This document shows positions 16,737 to 26,479 of a stretch of DNA of 64,000 bases, one piece after another (positions within the stretch are counted from its first letter, which is position 1; the number at the start of each line of letters is the position of its first letter). The stretch covers positions 186,001 to 250,000 of the forward strand of contig NZ_JAGYHF010000004.1 in assembly GCF_018336155.1 (NCBI RefSeq). Direction: 5' to 3'. The stretch comes from Pseudomonas rustica (GTDB lineage Bacteria > Pseudomonadota > Gammaproteobacteria > Pseudomonadales > Pseudomonadaceae). The notes under the pieces are model-generated. The model saw nothing but the letters and a program-made list of their open reading frames with translations, was not told the origin of the DNA and did not search any database. Made by a program: the position numbers and the translations under genes.

Positions 16737-19025
16737 TCAGGCCAATTCTTTGCGCAGTTGCCGGGCAGCGGTGACCATGTGCACCAGCGCCGCTTCGGTC
16801 TCTGGCCAGCCGCGGGTTTTAAGGCCGCAGTCGGGGTTGACCCACAAGCGCTCCGCCGGGATACGCTTGGCCGCTTTACGCAACAGATTGGTCATTTCTG
16901 ACGCATCCGGCACCCGTGGCGAGTGGATGTCGTAGACGCCCGGGCCGATTTCATTCGGGTAGGCGAAAGCTTCGAAAGCCTCCAGCAATTCCATGTCCGA
17001 GCGCGAAGTTTCGATGGTGATCACGTCGGCATCCATCGCCGCGATGGACTCGATCACGTCGTTGAATTCGCTGTAGCACATGTGCGTGTGAATCTGCGTT
17101 TCGTCGCGCACACCCGAGGCGCACAAACGGAATACTTCAGTCGCCCAATCCAGATAATGCTGCCACTGCGCCTGACGCAACGGCAGACCTTCACGGAAGG
17201 CCGCTTCGTCGATTTGCACGATCTTGATGCCGGCGGCTTCCAGATCCACCACTTCGTCGCGAATCGCCAGCGCCAGTTGCCGGGCCTGCGCTTCACGCGA
17301 AACGTCTTCACGCGGGAACGACCACATCAGCATGGTCACCGGGCCAGTCAGCATGCCTTTCATGACCTTGCGGGTCAGGCTCTGGGCGTAGCGAATCCAT
17401 TCGACGGTCATGGCTTTCGGACGACTCAGATCACCAAAAATCACCGCCGGTTTCACGCAGCGCGAACCGTAGCTCTGCACCCAGCCAAAACGGGTGAATA
17501 CATAGCCGTCGAGTTGTTCGGCAAAGTACTCGACCATGTCATTGCGCTCGGCTTCACCGTGCACCAACACATCAAGACCCAAACGCTCCTGAATCTCCAC
17601 CGCGTGGCGGATTTCGCTGTGCATCGCCTCGGTGTATTCGGCTTCGCTGAGCTTGCCTTGCTTGAACGATTGCCGAGCCAGACGAATCGATGCGGTCTGC
17701 GGGAACGAACCGATCGTCGTGGTCGGAAACAGCGGCAGATCGAGCCCGGCACGCTGCTTGGCGATACGCTGGGCAAACAACGATTGACGCTGACTATCCT
17801 TGGCAGTGATCGCCGCCACACGCGCCTGAACCGCCGGTTTGTGAATGCGTGGCGATGCAGCACGCGCAGCCTGCACCGAACGGCTCTGGGTCAATGCCCG
17901 CAGCACGCGCGGCGCTTCCGGTTCGTTAACCGCCTGAGCCAGAACCGCCACTTCCTCGCACTTCTGCACGGCGAAGGCCAGCCAGCTTTTCAGTTCGGCA
18001 TCCAGCTTGTCTTCACGGCCCAGATCCACCGGGCTGTGCAACAGCGAGCAGGACGGCGCCACCCACAAGCGATCACCCAGACGCTCATGCGCATGCTGCA
18101 AAGTCGCAAGGGCATTTTCCAGATCGCAGCGCCAGACGTTACGGCCGTTGACTACACCCAGCGACAACACTTTATACGCCGGCAGACGATCAAGAATCGT
18201 CGGGTACTGTTCCGGCGCACGCACCAGATCAATGTGCAAACCGTCGACGGGCAGATTCGCCGCCAGACCAAGGTTTTCTTCCAAGCCACCAAAGTACGTG
18301 GCCAACAGTTTCTTCAATGGATCACGCTGAATCTGGTTGTAGGCGCGCTCGAATGCGTTCTTCCATTCCTGAGGCAGATCGAGCACCAGAATCGGCTCGT
18401 CAATCTGCACCCACTCCACGCCCTGAGCAGCAAGGCGCGAGAAGATCTGCCCGTACAGCGGCAACAAACGATCGAGCAAATCGAGCTTGTCGAAATCGGC
18501 GCCTTTGGCCTTGCCCAGCCACAGATAGGTCAGCGGGCCGATGATCACCGGTTTGACGTTGTGCCCCAGCGCGCGGGCTTCTTCGACTTCTTCGAACAAC
18601 TGTTCCCAACCCAACTGGAACTGTTGATCCGCGCTGAATTCCGGGACGATGTAGTGGTAGTTGGTATCGAACCACTTGGTCATTTCCTGGGCGTGAGCAC
18701 CGCCGCAGCAACTGTCGCTGACGCCACGCGCCATACCGAACAGGGTGTGCAGACTGGCTTTGCCGTCGTGCGGACGGAAGCGCTCCGGGATCACACCGAA
18801 CATCAGCGAGTGCGTCAGCACCTGGTCGTACCAGGCGAAATCGCCGACCGGCAACAACTCGATGCCGGCGTTCTTCTGCAAGTCCCAATGGGCTTTGCGC
18901 AGTTCCCGCCCGACGTCACGCAGGCCCGCTTCGTTCAGTTCTCCTTTCCAGAACGCCTCTTGCGCTTTTTTCAGTTCGCGGTCGCGACCGATGCGCGGAA
19001 ATCCAAGGGAATGGGCGAGTGCCAT
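16737..19025 (-). CDS. metE: Cobalamin-independent methionine synthase
   Basis: Transfers the methyl group of 5-methyltetrahydropteroyltriglutamate to homocysteine. 762 residues from [18 protein letters not shown], with TTGGAG 9-10 nt upstream; the longer frame to 19112 is rejected. It has the N-terminal folate-binding half and the C-terminal catalytic half with zinc ligands in HMCYSEF and [11 protein letters not shown] and the family segment [10 protein letters not shown]. No cobalamin riboswitch is visible upstream. It neighbours the transsulfuration genes on the other strand. Confidence 0.97.
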   Translation of the reverse strand: MALAHSLGFPRIGRDRELKKAQEAFWKGELNEAGLRDVGRELRKAHWDLQKNAGIELLPVGDFAWYDQVLTHSLMFGVIPERFRPHDGKASLHTLFGMARGVSDSCCGGAHAQEMTKWFDTNYHYIVPEFSADQQFQLGWEQLFEEVEEARALGHNVKPVIIGPLTYLWLGKAKGADFDKLDLLDRLLPLYGQIFSRLAAQGVEWVQIDEPILVLDLPQEWKNAFERAYNQIQRDPLKKLLATYFGGLEENLGLAANLPVDGLHIDLVRAPEQYPTILDRLPAYKVLSLGVVNGRNVWRCDLENALATLQHAHERLGDRLWVAPSCSLLHSPVDLGREDKLDAELKSWLAFAVQKCEEVAVLAQAVNEPEAPRVLRALTQSRSVQAARAASPRIHKPAVQARVAAITAKDSQRQSLFAQRIAKQRAGLDLPLFPTTTIGSFPQTASIRLARQSFKQGKLSEAEYTEAMHSEIRHAVEIQERLGLDVLVHGEAERNDMVEYFAEQLDGYVFTRFGWVQSYGSRCVKPAVIFGDLSRPKAMTVEWIRYAQSLTRKVMKGMLTGPVTMLMWSFPREDVSREAQARQLALAIRDEVVDLEAAGIKIVQIDEAAFREGLPLRQAQWQHYLDWATEVFRLCASGVRDETQIHTHMCYSEFNDVIESIAAMDADVITIETSRSDMELLEAFEAFAYPNEIGPGVYDIHSPRVPDASEMTNLLRKAAKRIPAERLWVNPDCGLKTRGWPETEAALVHMVTAARQLRKELA

Positions 19026-19140
19026 AACAAACAACTCCAATGTCTTGTTGATGGCGGGCATTGTCGGCATCGGTCGCAAGTGAATCAAACTCAATATAAT
19101 CCTGATCATCACAAGAAATCTTCATGATCACCCACCCCCC

Positions 19141-19225
19141 TGTAGGAGCTGCGGAACGCTGCGATCCTTTGATCTTGCCCTTCAAAAACCAACATCAAAA
19201 GATCGCAGCGTTCCGCAGCTCCTAC
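19141..19225. repeat. REPIN (class C variant) with covarying arms
   Basis: Same architecture as other class C copies, but the mini-hairpin GCC-GAA-GGC is GCG-GAA-CGC in both arms, so all base pairs are retained. Lies between divergent metE and the cystathionine beta-synthase gene. Confidence 0.85.
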
Positions 19226-19325
19226 GGGGATCGGGGTTGCGAGAGGTGCCAACCGGGCCTATGTTGCTTGCGAGCATCTTCTGCGCGAATGGAACGCGAT
19301 CAATCACCAACACCGAGGTGAAGAC

Positions 19326-20702
19326 ATGTCAAAGGAATCCCGCCCTGCCGTACTTGGGCTGATCGGCAACACCCCGCTGGTGCAAGTGACCCGCTTTGAT
19401 ACCGGGCCGTGCACGCTGTTTCTAAAACTCGAATCACAGAACCCCGGCGGCTCGATCAAGGATCGCATCGGCCTGGCAATGATCGACGCCGCTGAACGCG
19501 ATGGCCGTCTGCAACCGGGTGGCACCATCGTCGAAGCGACGGCCGGCAACACCGGTCTGGGCCTGGCACTGGTCGGCCGCGCCAAAGGTTATCGGGTGGT
19601 TTTGGTGGTGCCGGACAAAATGTCCACCGAGAAAGTCCTGCATTTGAAAGCCATGGGCGCCGAGGTGCACATCACCCGCTCCGATGTCGGCAAGGGCCAT
19701 CCCGAGTATTACCAGGACGTCGCCGCGCGTTTGGCGAAAGACATTCCCGGCGCGTTTTTCGCCGACCAATTCAACAACCCCGCCAACCCGCTGGCCCACG
19801 AATGCAGCACCGCGCCGGAGATCTGGGCGCAGACCGAACATGATCTGGACGCGATTGTGGTGGGCGTTGGCTCGGCCGGCACGCTGACCGGTTTGACCCG
19901 ATTCTTCAAACGCGTGCAACCGGATCTGGAAATGGTCTTGGCCGATCCGGTCGGCTCGGTCATGGCGCAATACAGCCGCGACGGCAGCCTGCCAACGCCC
20001 GGTTCATGGGCGGTGGAAGGCATCGGCGAAGATTTTATTCCGTCGATCACCGACCTCTCCAGCGTGCGCCACGCCTACTCGATCAGCGACGAAGAAAGCT
20101 TCGATCACGCCCGTCAATTACTCAAGGCCGAGGGCATTCTCGGCGGTTCCTCCACCGGCACCCTCCTCGCCGCCGCGCTGCGTTATTGCCGCGAACAGAC
20201 CGAGCCGAAGCGCGTAGTCAGTTTCGTCTGCGACACCGGCACGCGCTATCTGTCGAAGGTTTACAACGATCAATGGATGACCGATCAGGGCCTGCTCAAA
20301 CGCAAAGGTTATGGCGACTTGCGCGACCTGGTTGCCCGTCGTTTTGAAGATGGCCGGGTGATCAGCGTCGGCCCCGACGACACCCTGCTGACCGCCTTCC
20401 AGCGCATGCGCCTGGCCGACGTTTCGCAGTTGCCGGTGTTGATCGACGGCAAGCAACTGGTCGGCGTGATCGATGAGTCGGACATCCTGCTCGGCGTCCA
20501 TGAGGATGCCGCGCACTTCCGCAAACCGGTGACCAGCGCCATGACCGACAAGCTGCAAACCCTCGCGCCGAACGCCGATCTGGCTGAGCTGGAAAGCGTG
20601 CTCAGCCGTGGCCTCGTCGCCATCATCGCCGACGCCTCCGGCTTCCATGGCCTGATCACCCGCGTCGACATGCTCAACCAATTACGGAGATCCCTCGCAT
20701 GA
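19326..20702 (+). CDS. Cystathionine beta-synthase
   Basis: PLP enzyme that condenses serine and homocysteine to cystathionine. 458 residues: catalytic domain (about 1-320) with the PLP lysine Lys45 in NPGGSIKDR, a TAGNTG-like loop (EATAGNTGLGL) and GGSSTGT phosphate loop, then two CBS domains (about 340-455) like the eukaryotic and actinobacterial enzymes but without an N-terminal haem region. GAGGTGAAG precedes the ATG. It overlaps the next gene by 4 nt (ATGA), forming a two-gene reverse transsulfuration operon. Confidence 0.93.
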   Translation: MSKESRPAVLGLIGNTPLVQVTRFDTGPCTLFLKLESQNPGGSIKDRIGLAMIDAAERDGRLQPGGTIVEATAGNTGLGLALVGRAKGYRVVLVVPDKMSTEKVLHLKAMGAEVHITRSDVGKGHPEYYQDVAARLAKDIPGAFFADQFNNPANPLAHECSTAPEIWAQTEHDLDAIVVGVGSAGTLTGLTRFFKRVQPDLEMVLADPVGSVMAQYSRDGSLPTPGSWAVEGIGEDFIPSITDLSSVRHAYSISDEESFDHARQLLKAEGILGGSSTGTLLAAALRYCREQTEPKRVVSFVCDTGTRYLSKVYNDQWMTDQGLLKRKGYGDLRDLVARRFEDGRVISVGPDDTLLTAFQRMRLADVSQLPVLIDGKQLVGVIDESDILLGVHEDAAHFRKPVTSAMTDKLQTLAPNADLAELESVLSRGLVAIIADASGFHGLITRVDMLNQLRRSLA

Positions 20703-21871
20703 GTCAGCACGACGTTAAATCCCAAGGCTTCGCGACCCGGGTGATCCACGCCGGGCAGGAACCGGATCCGACCACCGGCGCGCTGATGCCGCCGATCTAC
20801 GCCAACTCCACCTACCTGCAAGACAGCCCCGGCGTGCACAAAGGTTTCGATTACGGCCGCTCGCACAACCCGACGCGCTTCGCGCTGGAGCGTTGCGTGG
20901 CGGATCTTGAAGGTGGCACGCGGGCGTTTGCGTTTGCTTCAGGGCTGGCGACAATTTCGACGGTGCTGGAATTGCTCGATGCCGGCTCGCACATTGTTTC
21001 CGGCAACGATCTGTACGGCGGCACGTTCCGTCTTTTCGACAAGGTGCGCCAGCGCAGCGCCGGGCATCGTTTCAGCTTCGTCGACCTGGCGGATCTGTCG
21101 GCGTTCGAAGCGTCATTGCAGGACGACACGCGGATGGTCATGGTCGAGACGCCGACCAACCCGCTGCTGAGCCTGTCGGATCTGGCCGAGATTGCGCGTA
21201 TCTGCCGCGCACGCGGGATCATTTGCGTGGCCGACAACACCTTCGCCAGCCCCTATATCCAGCGGCCGCTGGAGTTGGGTTTCGACATCGTGCTGCACTC
21301 AACCACCAAGTATTTGAACGGCCACTCCGATGTGATTGGCGGGATTGCCGTGGTTGGGCAGAACGCTGAACTGGCAGAGAAACTGGGTTTTCTGCAAAAC
21401 GCCGTCGGGGCGATTGCCGGGCCGTTCGATGCGTTTCTGACCTTGCGCGGGGTGAAAACCTTGGCGCTGCGCATGGAGCGTCATTGCAGCAATGCGCTGG
21501 AGCTGGCGCAGTGGCTGGAGCAGCAGCCGCAGGTTAAACGTGTCTACTATCCGGGGCTGCCGTCGCATCCGCAGCATGAGTTGGCCAAGCGGCAGATGCG
21601 TGGTTTTGGCGGGATGATTTCTGTTGATCTGAATAGTGATCTGGCCGGTGCGCGGCGGTTTTTGGAGAATGTGAAGATCTTTGCGTTGGCGGAAAGTCTG
21701 GGCGGCGTGGAGAGTTTGATCGAGCATCCGGCGATCATGACGCATGCGACGATTCCGGCTGAGACGCGGGCTAAACTCGGGATTGGTGACGGGTTGGTGC
21801 GGCTGTCGGTGGGGGTTGAGGATGTTGAGGATCTGCGGGGGGATTTGTTGCAGGCTTTGGCTGGGATGTAA
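20699..21871 (+). CDS. Cystathionine gamma-lyase/gamma-synthase-type PLP enzyme
   Basis: Cys/Met metabolism PLP family, 390 residues. The PLP lysine is Lys204 in HSTTKYLNGHSD; substrate and cofactor residues lie in the YGRSHNPTR segment (52-60) and the C-terminal RLSVGVED motif. Coupling by ATGA overlap to cystathionine beta-synthase argues for the lyase reaction (cystathionine to cysteine), although sequence alone does not separate lyase from synthase. Codon use near the 3' end shows unusual runs of GGG and TTG compared with the 5' part. Confidence 0.92.
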   Translation: MSQHDVKSQGFATRVIHAGQEPDPTTGALMPPIYANSTYLQDSPGVHKGFDYGRSHNPTRFALERCVADLEGGTRAFAFASGLATISTVLELLDAGSHIVSGNDLYGGTFRLFDKVRQRSAGHRFSFVDLADLSAFEASLQDDTRMVMVETPTNPLLSLSDLAEIARICRARGIICVADNTFASPYIQRPLELGFDIVLHSTTKYLNGHSDVIGGIAVVGQNAELAEKLGFLQNAVGAIAGPFDAFLTLRGVKTLALRMERHCSNALELAQWLEQQPQVKRVYYPGLPSHPQHELAKRQMRGFGGMISVDLNSDLAGARRFLENVKIFALAESLGGVESLIEHPAIMTHATIPAETRAKLGIGDGLVRLSVGVEDVEDLRGDLLQALAGM

Positions 21872-22523
21872 GTCTTGGGGTTTGATTCGAAATTGTCGAG
21901 GGGGGCTGCTTCGCAGCCCAACGGGGCGGTGCGACGTTTCGCTAAATCCCCTCGCCACAGGGGTACAAGGGAGAACTGTGGAGAACGACAAAGCCCGCAC
22001 GGGGCGGGCTTTGGTGTTTGAGTAGGCGGCCAGTGCTGGTCTCTGGCTTACAAGGTTTATCGGGAGTCTCACAGTACTGGACCAGGGTGAAAGTAACGGT
22101 CTCAGCTGCTTCACACGGCATAAGGGCTGGATCTCAGCGCGGAGATCTTTCTAACCGTGAACCCTTCGGAACGCGCCCCACGTTTCCTTGCTATCCGATT
22201 GCGCATCAGTCTGCGTCTTCGCCTACATCATTGAGCCTAGCAAAGCCTGCGCAAACCGGTTCAGTGTTTTTAGACGGATTTCTTTTTTGCGCGTGGCTGC
22301 AAGGAAGCGAAACGACTATCCCCTCACCCTTCGTCCCGCCGGCCAATGGCCGGCAAATGCCCATCTATACTGGTTCAGTTGCCTTCGCTGAGTCGTTCAA
22401 ATCGCCGACACCCGTGCACCCCGACGGTGCGCCCGTGCCAATCGCCAACCAGCTAGACCCGAGTCAGTAAATCGAACGGACATCACTCAACTGCGTTGTA
22501 GCTGACGGGTCGTGGAGAAGATC
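21872..22523. other. 650-nt intergenic region before the large repeat-protein gene
   Basis: Contains a decayed class B REP fragment (about 21892-21962), a terminator (21990-22013) and about 500 nt with no convincing gene. A perfect hairpin GCCGGCC aat GGCCGGC sits at 22338-22354, and a -10-like TATACT at 22366-22371 could drive the repeat-protein gene with a leader of about 150 nt; no good -35 is visible. Confidence 0.5.
21990..22013 (+). terminator. Rho-independent terminator of the transsulfuration operon
   Basis: AAAGCCCGC acgg GGCGGGCTTT stem-loop with T-rich tail, 118 nt after the stop codon. Confidence 0.8.
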
Positions 22524-23132
22524 ATGAATCACAAGCTTTTGTCAGGCGTTGTATTCGCAGTAGCGGCAACAATCGTGGCGCCCGGAGTCTGGGCCGGACA
22601 GCCGCAAGCGGTGGCGGCGGATGGGTCGGATCATGTTGGTGCGGGTGCGGTCGCTGCTGATGGCGCAGATCACGTCGGCGCGAATGCCGTGGCTGCTGAC
22701 GGTTCCGATCACGTCGGCGCGGGTGCAGTGGCTGCTGACGGCGCAGATCACGTCGGCGCGGGTGCCGTTGCTGCTGACGGCTCTGATCACGTCGGCGCGG
22801 GTGCCGTCGCTGCTGACGGCTCCGATCACGTCGGCGCGAATGCTGTGGCTGCTGACGGCTCTGATCATGTCGGCGCGAGCGCTGTGGCAGCAGACGGCGC
22901 AGATCACGTCGGCGCGAATGCCGTGGCAGCAGACGGCGCAGATCACGTCGGCGCGAATGCCGTGGCAGCAGACGGCGCAGATCACGTCGGCGCGAATGCC
23001 GTGGCATCCGACGGCACAGATCGCTTAAACGCCAACCGTCTCGCCTATTCTCGCGTTGGCGTGGGTTCTGATCGCGTTGCGTCGGCATTGATGACTGGCA
23101 GCTATTCCGACCAGTTCAACAGCCCCCAGTAA
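22524..23132 (+). CDS. Exported protein with eleven 13-residue tandem repeats
   Basis: 202 residues: signal peptide (about 1-24, ending VWA), then GQPQ, then eleven 13-residue units from residue 29, ten of the form AVAADG(S/A)DHVGA(G/N/S) and a last one AVASDGTDRLNAN, then a 31-residue tail that contains another degenerate unit (VGVGSDRV...). The DNA shows the same 39-bp repeats at 22608-23036; the last copies are almost identical, so the array can expand or contract. The ATG is preferred over a GTG 12 nt upstream because GGAG falls between them. Each repeat carries Asp-x-x-Asp-His, a possible metal site. Function unknown; related to the protein at 10140-10397. Confidence 0.85.
   Translation: MNHKLLSGVVFAVAATIVAPGVWAGQPQAVAADGSDHVGAGAVAADGADHVGANAVAADGSDHVGAGAVAADGADHVGAGAVAADGSDHVGAGAVAADGSDHVGANAVAADGSDHVGASAVAADGADHVGANAVAADGADHVGANAVAADGADHVGANAVASDGTDRLNANRLAYSRVGVGSDRVASALMTGSYSDQFNSPQ
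22608..23036 (+). repeat. 39-bp tandem repeat array inside the exported protein gene
   Basis: Eleven copies, in frame, with the most identical ones at about 22880-22997. Differences are mostly third-position or Ser/Ala and Gly/Asn swaps. Confidence 0.9.
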
Positions 23133-23141
23133 TAAACAAAA

Positions 23142-23232
23142 CTGTAGGAGTGAGCCTGCTCGCGATAGCGCAGTGTCTGTGCCGAAGAAGATGGCTGACA
23201 CAACGCCATCGCGAGCAGGCTCACTCCTACAA
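23142..23232. repeat. REP doublet (class A)
   Basis: Arms CTGTAGGAGTGAGCCTGCTC and GAGCAGGCTCACTCCTACA, immediately after the repeat-protein stop codon; may act in its 3' untranslated region. Confidence 0.85.
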
Positions 23233-23274
23233 TGATTTGTGATGTGCCGCGGATTTTGTATACGGCACAAAACC

Positions 23275-23364
23275 CTGTGGGAGCGGGCTTGCTCGCGAAA
23301 GCGTCTGCTCAGCCAACATCCATGTTGAATGCACTGCCCCCTTCGTGAGCAAGCCCACTCCCAC
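23275..23364. repeat. REP doublet (class A)
   Basis: Arms CTGTGGGAGCGGGCTTGCTC and GAGCAAGCCCACTCCCACT; second doublet in the 334-nt gap 23133-23466, which holds no gene. Confidence 0.85.
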
Positions 23365-23466
23365 TTTGATTCTGTGCTAGTCAATGCATCCGCATACGCC
23401 ACAAGTCCCTGTGGGAGCAGGCACGGCTCCTACAAGGATTCGTGCGTTCGGGCGTGAGGTGTCAGC

Positions 23467-24465
23467 TCACGGATCCACTTGCGCCATCAATTCCGGCACT
23501 GATTCCGGCCGTTTCGCATAACGCTGCGCCAACACCGCACAGACCATCAACTGAATCTGATGGAACAACATCAGCGGCAAAATCAACACGCCAATCGTGC
23601 TGCCGGCAAACAATACCTGGGCCATCGGCACCCCGGTGGCCAGGCTCTTCTTCGAGCCGCAGAACAGGATGGTGATGCGGTCTTCCTGATTGAAGCCAAA
23701 CGCCTTGCCCAACAGCGTCGAGGCCACCAGCACCAGCGCCAGCAAAATGCAGCAAACCACCACCAGTCCCAGCAACTCGATCAGCGGAATCTGATGCCAG
23801 ATGCCTTCATTGACCGCCTCGCTGAACGCGCCGTACACCACCAGCAGAATCGAGCCCTGATCAACGAATTTCAACCAGCTCTTATTGCGGCCGACCCACG
23901 CGCCGATCCAGCGGCGGGCAATCTGTCCGGCAATAAACGGCAGGAGCAATTGCACGCTGATCTTGAGGATCGCATCCAGCGTCGAGCCGCCGTCCCCGTG
24001 GACGTTGAGCAACAGCGTCACCAGCAACGGCGTGAGGAAGATCCCGAACAGGCTCGAGGCCGCCGCGCTGCAAATCGCCGCCGGGATATTGCCCCGCGCC
24101 AGCGAGGTGAAGGCAATCGCCGACTGCACCGTGGCCGGCAAGGCGCAGAGGTACAACATGCCCATGTACAGCTTGTCGCCGATCAGCGGTGACAGCAGCG
24201 GTTTCAGCGCCAGGCCCAACAGCGGGAACAGCACGAAGGTCAGGCCGAACACCAACAGATGCAAACGCCAGTGACCGGCGCCGGCGATGATCGACTCGCG
24301 GGAAAGCTTGGCGCCATGCAGGAAAAACAGCAGCGCGATGGCGATGTTGGTCAGCCAGCCAAAACCGACCGCGACCTGGCCGCTTGCTGGCAGAAAGCTG
24401 GCGAGTAGCACAACGCCGATCAGCGTCAGGGTGAAGTTATCGGGCAAAAATCTTGGGCGAGTCAT
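23467..24465 (-). CDS. SBF-like (bile acid:sodium symporter family) membrane protein
   Basis: 332 residues with about ten hydrophobic segments and no cleavable signal; resembles the YfeH/SBF-like branch (PF13593 type), not the classical ASBT branch. Typical features are the FFLHGAKLSRE segment after the second helix and the LPATVQSAIAFTSLARGN motif in the discontinuous helix region. Substrate unknown. Divergent from the AraC gene at 24550, its likely regulator. Confidence 0.88.
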   Translation of the reverse strand: MTRPRFLPDNFTLTLIGVVLLASFLPASGQVAVGFGWLTNIAIALLFFLHGAKLSRESIIAGAGHWRLHLLVFGLTFVLFPLLGLALKPLLSPLIGDKLYMGMLYLCALPATVQSAIAFTSLARGNIPAAICSAAASSLFGIFLTPLLVTLLLNVHGDGGSTLDAILKISVQLLLPFIAGQIARRWIGAWVGRNKSWLKFVDQGSILLVVYGAFSEAVNEGIWHQIPLIELLGLVVVCCILLALVLVASTLLGKAFGFNQEDRITILFCGSKKSLATGVPMAQVLFAGSTIGVLILPLMLFHQIQLMVCAVLAQRYAKRPESVPELMAQVDP

Positions 24466-24549
24466 GGTGTTTTTATCCGGGGGTTGCCAGTGCGTGCCGA
24501 CGACTCTAACGTGACTGCAAATTACCGACTAACGCCGAAGAGCCTTGAG

Positions 24550-25338
24550 ATGCCGCCTAAAGGACATGACAAAAGCATTCGCCGCAGCATTCCCGGGCTG
24601 CCCAGCCTGCCGCGCCCGCTGTATGGACGCACGGAATCACTGCCCAATCGCGCATTGACCCGGCGCCATAGTCACCCGTGGGTGCAGTTGTCGTACGCGA
24701 TTCAAGGTGTGCTCGAAGTGCAGACCAGCGTCGGCCGCTTTGTCGCGCCGCCGGAGCGCGCGGTGTGGATTCCGGCCGGTGTGCCGCATCGGGTATTCAG
24801 TTCGCCGCAAACGGAAATGCGCAGCCTCTACATCGATTGCAGTGTGGCGGGCTGGGCGGTTGAGCATTGTCATGTGCTCGGCGTCAGTGATTTGCTTCGC
24901 GAACTGATCCGCGCGTTCAGTCAGGTGCCGGTGGAATACGACCAGAGCGGCCCGCACGGGCGCATGGCGCAGGTGATCCTAGATCAACTGGCAGACGCCC
25001 CGCAGATCGATTTGATGCTGCCGCTGCCGCAGGACGCGCGCTTAAAACAAATCTACCAAAGCCTGGAGCAACACCCGGAGCAGCAGACCACCCTGAGTCA
25101 CTGGAGCGAAAAATTTGGCATCACCGAAAAGACCCTCACCCGCCTGTTCCTGCGCGACACCGGCCTGACCTTCCGCGCCTGGCGCCAACGCCTGCGCCTG
25201 CTCGGGGCACTGACGCCGCTGGAGAAAGGTGAACGCGTCACCGATGTGGCGCTGGCCTGTGGTTACGATTCGACGTCGGCATTTATTGCGGCGTTTCGGC
25301 AACAATTTGGCGAAACGCCGGGGGAGTTCTTTCGTTGA
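24550..25338 (+). CDS. AraC-family regulator with N-terminal cupin
   Basis: 262 residues from MPPKGHDKSI; an upstream TTG-initiated frame from 24484 would run into the divergent promoter. A cupin effector domain (RRHSHPWVQLSYAIQG, about 35-110) precedes two helix-turn-helix motifs (LSHWSEKFGITEKTLTRLF; VTDVALACGYDSTSAFIAAF). This type usually regulates an adjacent transporter; here the SBF-like gene starts 84 nt away on the other strand. Confidence 0.9.
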   Translation: MPPKGHDKSIRRSIPGLPSLPRPLYGRTESLPNRALTRRHSHPWVQLSYAIQGVLEVQTSVGRFVAPPERAVWIPAGVPHRVFSSPQTEMRSLYIDCSVAGWAVEHCHVLGVSDLLRELIRAFSQVPVEYDQSGPHGRMAQVILDQLADAPQIDLMLPLPQDARLKQIYQSLEQHPEQQTTLSHWSEKFGITEKTLTRLFLRDTGLTFRAWRQRLRLLGALTPLEKGERVTDVALACGYDSTSAFIAAFRQQFGETPGEFFR

Positions 25339-26283
25339 TCAGCGATCCGCCAACTCTTCCAGCAAATCAGCCGACGGCACGAAATACAGGCTCCCGGTGA
25401 CTGCAGTGCTGAAATCCAGCAACTTGTCATAGTTGCCGACTGGCTTGCCGACAAACATATTTTCCAACATCTGTTCCATCGGCTCAGGCGAACGCGCATA
25501 GCCAATAAAGAACGTACCAAACTCCCCCGCTCCCGGTCGGCCAAACGGCATGTTGTCGCGCAGGATCTTCACCTCCTCGCCCTCGGCGGTAGTGATCGTC
25601 GTCAGTGCACTGTGTGAATTGGAAGGTTTGACCGAGTCGTCCAGTTCGATGTCGGACAACTTCTCGCGGCCGATCACTCGCTCCTGCGCCTCAACGCTCA
25701 GCGAATTCCACGCATTCATGTTGTGCAGGTATTTCTGCACCAGCACGTAGCTGCCGCCACTGAAGCCCGGATCTTCATCACCGACGATGGTGAAATTCAC
25801 CGCTTTGCGCCCGACCGGGTTTTCCGTGCCGTCGACAAAACCGATGATGCTGCGCATGTCGAAATAACGGAAACCCTGCACCTCGTCGACCACGGTGACG
25901 GCATCGCCCAGCACGGCCATGATTTGCGTCGCCAGTTCAAAACACAGATCCATCTGATCGGCGCGGATGTGCAGCAGCAGATCGCCGGGAGTTGACGGCG
26001 CGTGTCGCCCTTCCTCGCCAAATTCGCGGAACGCGTGCAGGGACGCCGGTCGCGGGCTGCCAAATAAACGATCCCAGACGTTCGAGGAAAAGCCGCAGAT
26101 GCAGGTTAGGTTGCCTGACGGCACGCGCTTGCCGACCGAGCGCACCAGCCCGGCGACGTCGCCGCACCAGCCTTTCACGGTTGCGGCGGCGTCGGCGCCT
26201 TCATTGAGTGTCGCGACGATAAAAATCGCGCTGCGGGTGATCGGGCTGCACACGGCTTGCGGTTCGAGGATGTCGGTTTGCAT
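25339..26283 (-). CDS. Dye-decolourising (Dyp-type) haem peroxidase
   Basis: 314 residues, YfeX-like P-type Dyp peroxidase by length and motif content. The GxxDG motif is GFVDGTENP with catalytic Asp151; the proximal haem ligand is probably His224 (SNSHS), and the distal Arg is in ILRDNMPFGRP. No signal peptide, so cytoplasmic unless targeted to an encapsulin, and no encapsulin gene is nearby. Ends one base after the convergent AraC gene. Confidence 0.9.
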   Translation of the reverse strand: MQTDILEPQAVCSPITRSAIFIVATLNEGADAAATVKGWCGDVAGLVRSVGKRVPSGNLTCICGFSSNVWDRLFGSPRPASLHAFREFGEEGRHAPSTPGDLLLHIRADQMDLCFELATQIMAVLGDAVTVVDEVQGFRYFDMRSIIGFVDGTENPVGRKAVNFTIVGDEDPGFSGGSYVLVQKYLHNMNAWNSLSVEAQERVIGREKLSDIELDDSVKPSNSHSALTTITTAEGEEVKILRDNMPFGRPGAGEFGTFFIGYARSPEPMEQMLENMFVGKPVGNYDKLLDFSTAVTGSLYFVPSADLLEELADR

Positions 26284-26479
26284 GGCTGAAAGTGCCGCCC
26301 TGTAGGGGTAACACCAAAGGTGCGACCCGAAATTCGAGGATGAGTCGGACTGCCTTGTTGGCCCGACACTTCGTTTTTATCGAACTCTACCGCAGAAATA
26401 AACGATTTTTCTTTCGCGCAAACTCGTCGCTAGCATGGCCACGTCTGACGCTAATCGAATAAAAGACAGGGAGCGTGAC

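Noticed and set aside
16923..19127. 734-residue plus-strand frame opposite metE
   Set aside because: Antisense shadow of metE created by high-GC codon bias; His/Arg/Gln-rich composition without domains.
19026..19140. Cobalamin riboswitch or MetR box upstream of metE
   Set aside because: The leader is too short for a cobalamin riboswitch and no clean TGAA-N5-TTCA match was seen.
22018..22470. 150-residue frame in the region before the large repeat-protein gene
   Set aside because: No ribosome site, no family, and composition unlike real genes here; includes a perfect hairpin.
22522..23088. Antisense Arg-rich repeats opposite the exported repeat protein
   Set aside because: Repetition is inherited from the 39-bp repeats; the sense frame has a signal peptide and ribosome site.
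142..23400. CRISPR array in the 117-bp or 39-bp repeats
   Set aside because: Repeats are contiguous without unique spacers, and no cas genes are present.
26284..26479. yybP-ykoY manganese riboswitch before the TerC-family gene
   Set aside because: None of the conserved riboswitch core elements could be found in the leader.
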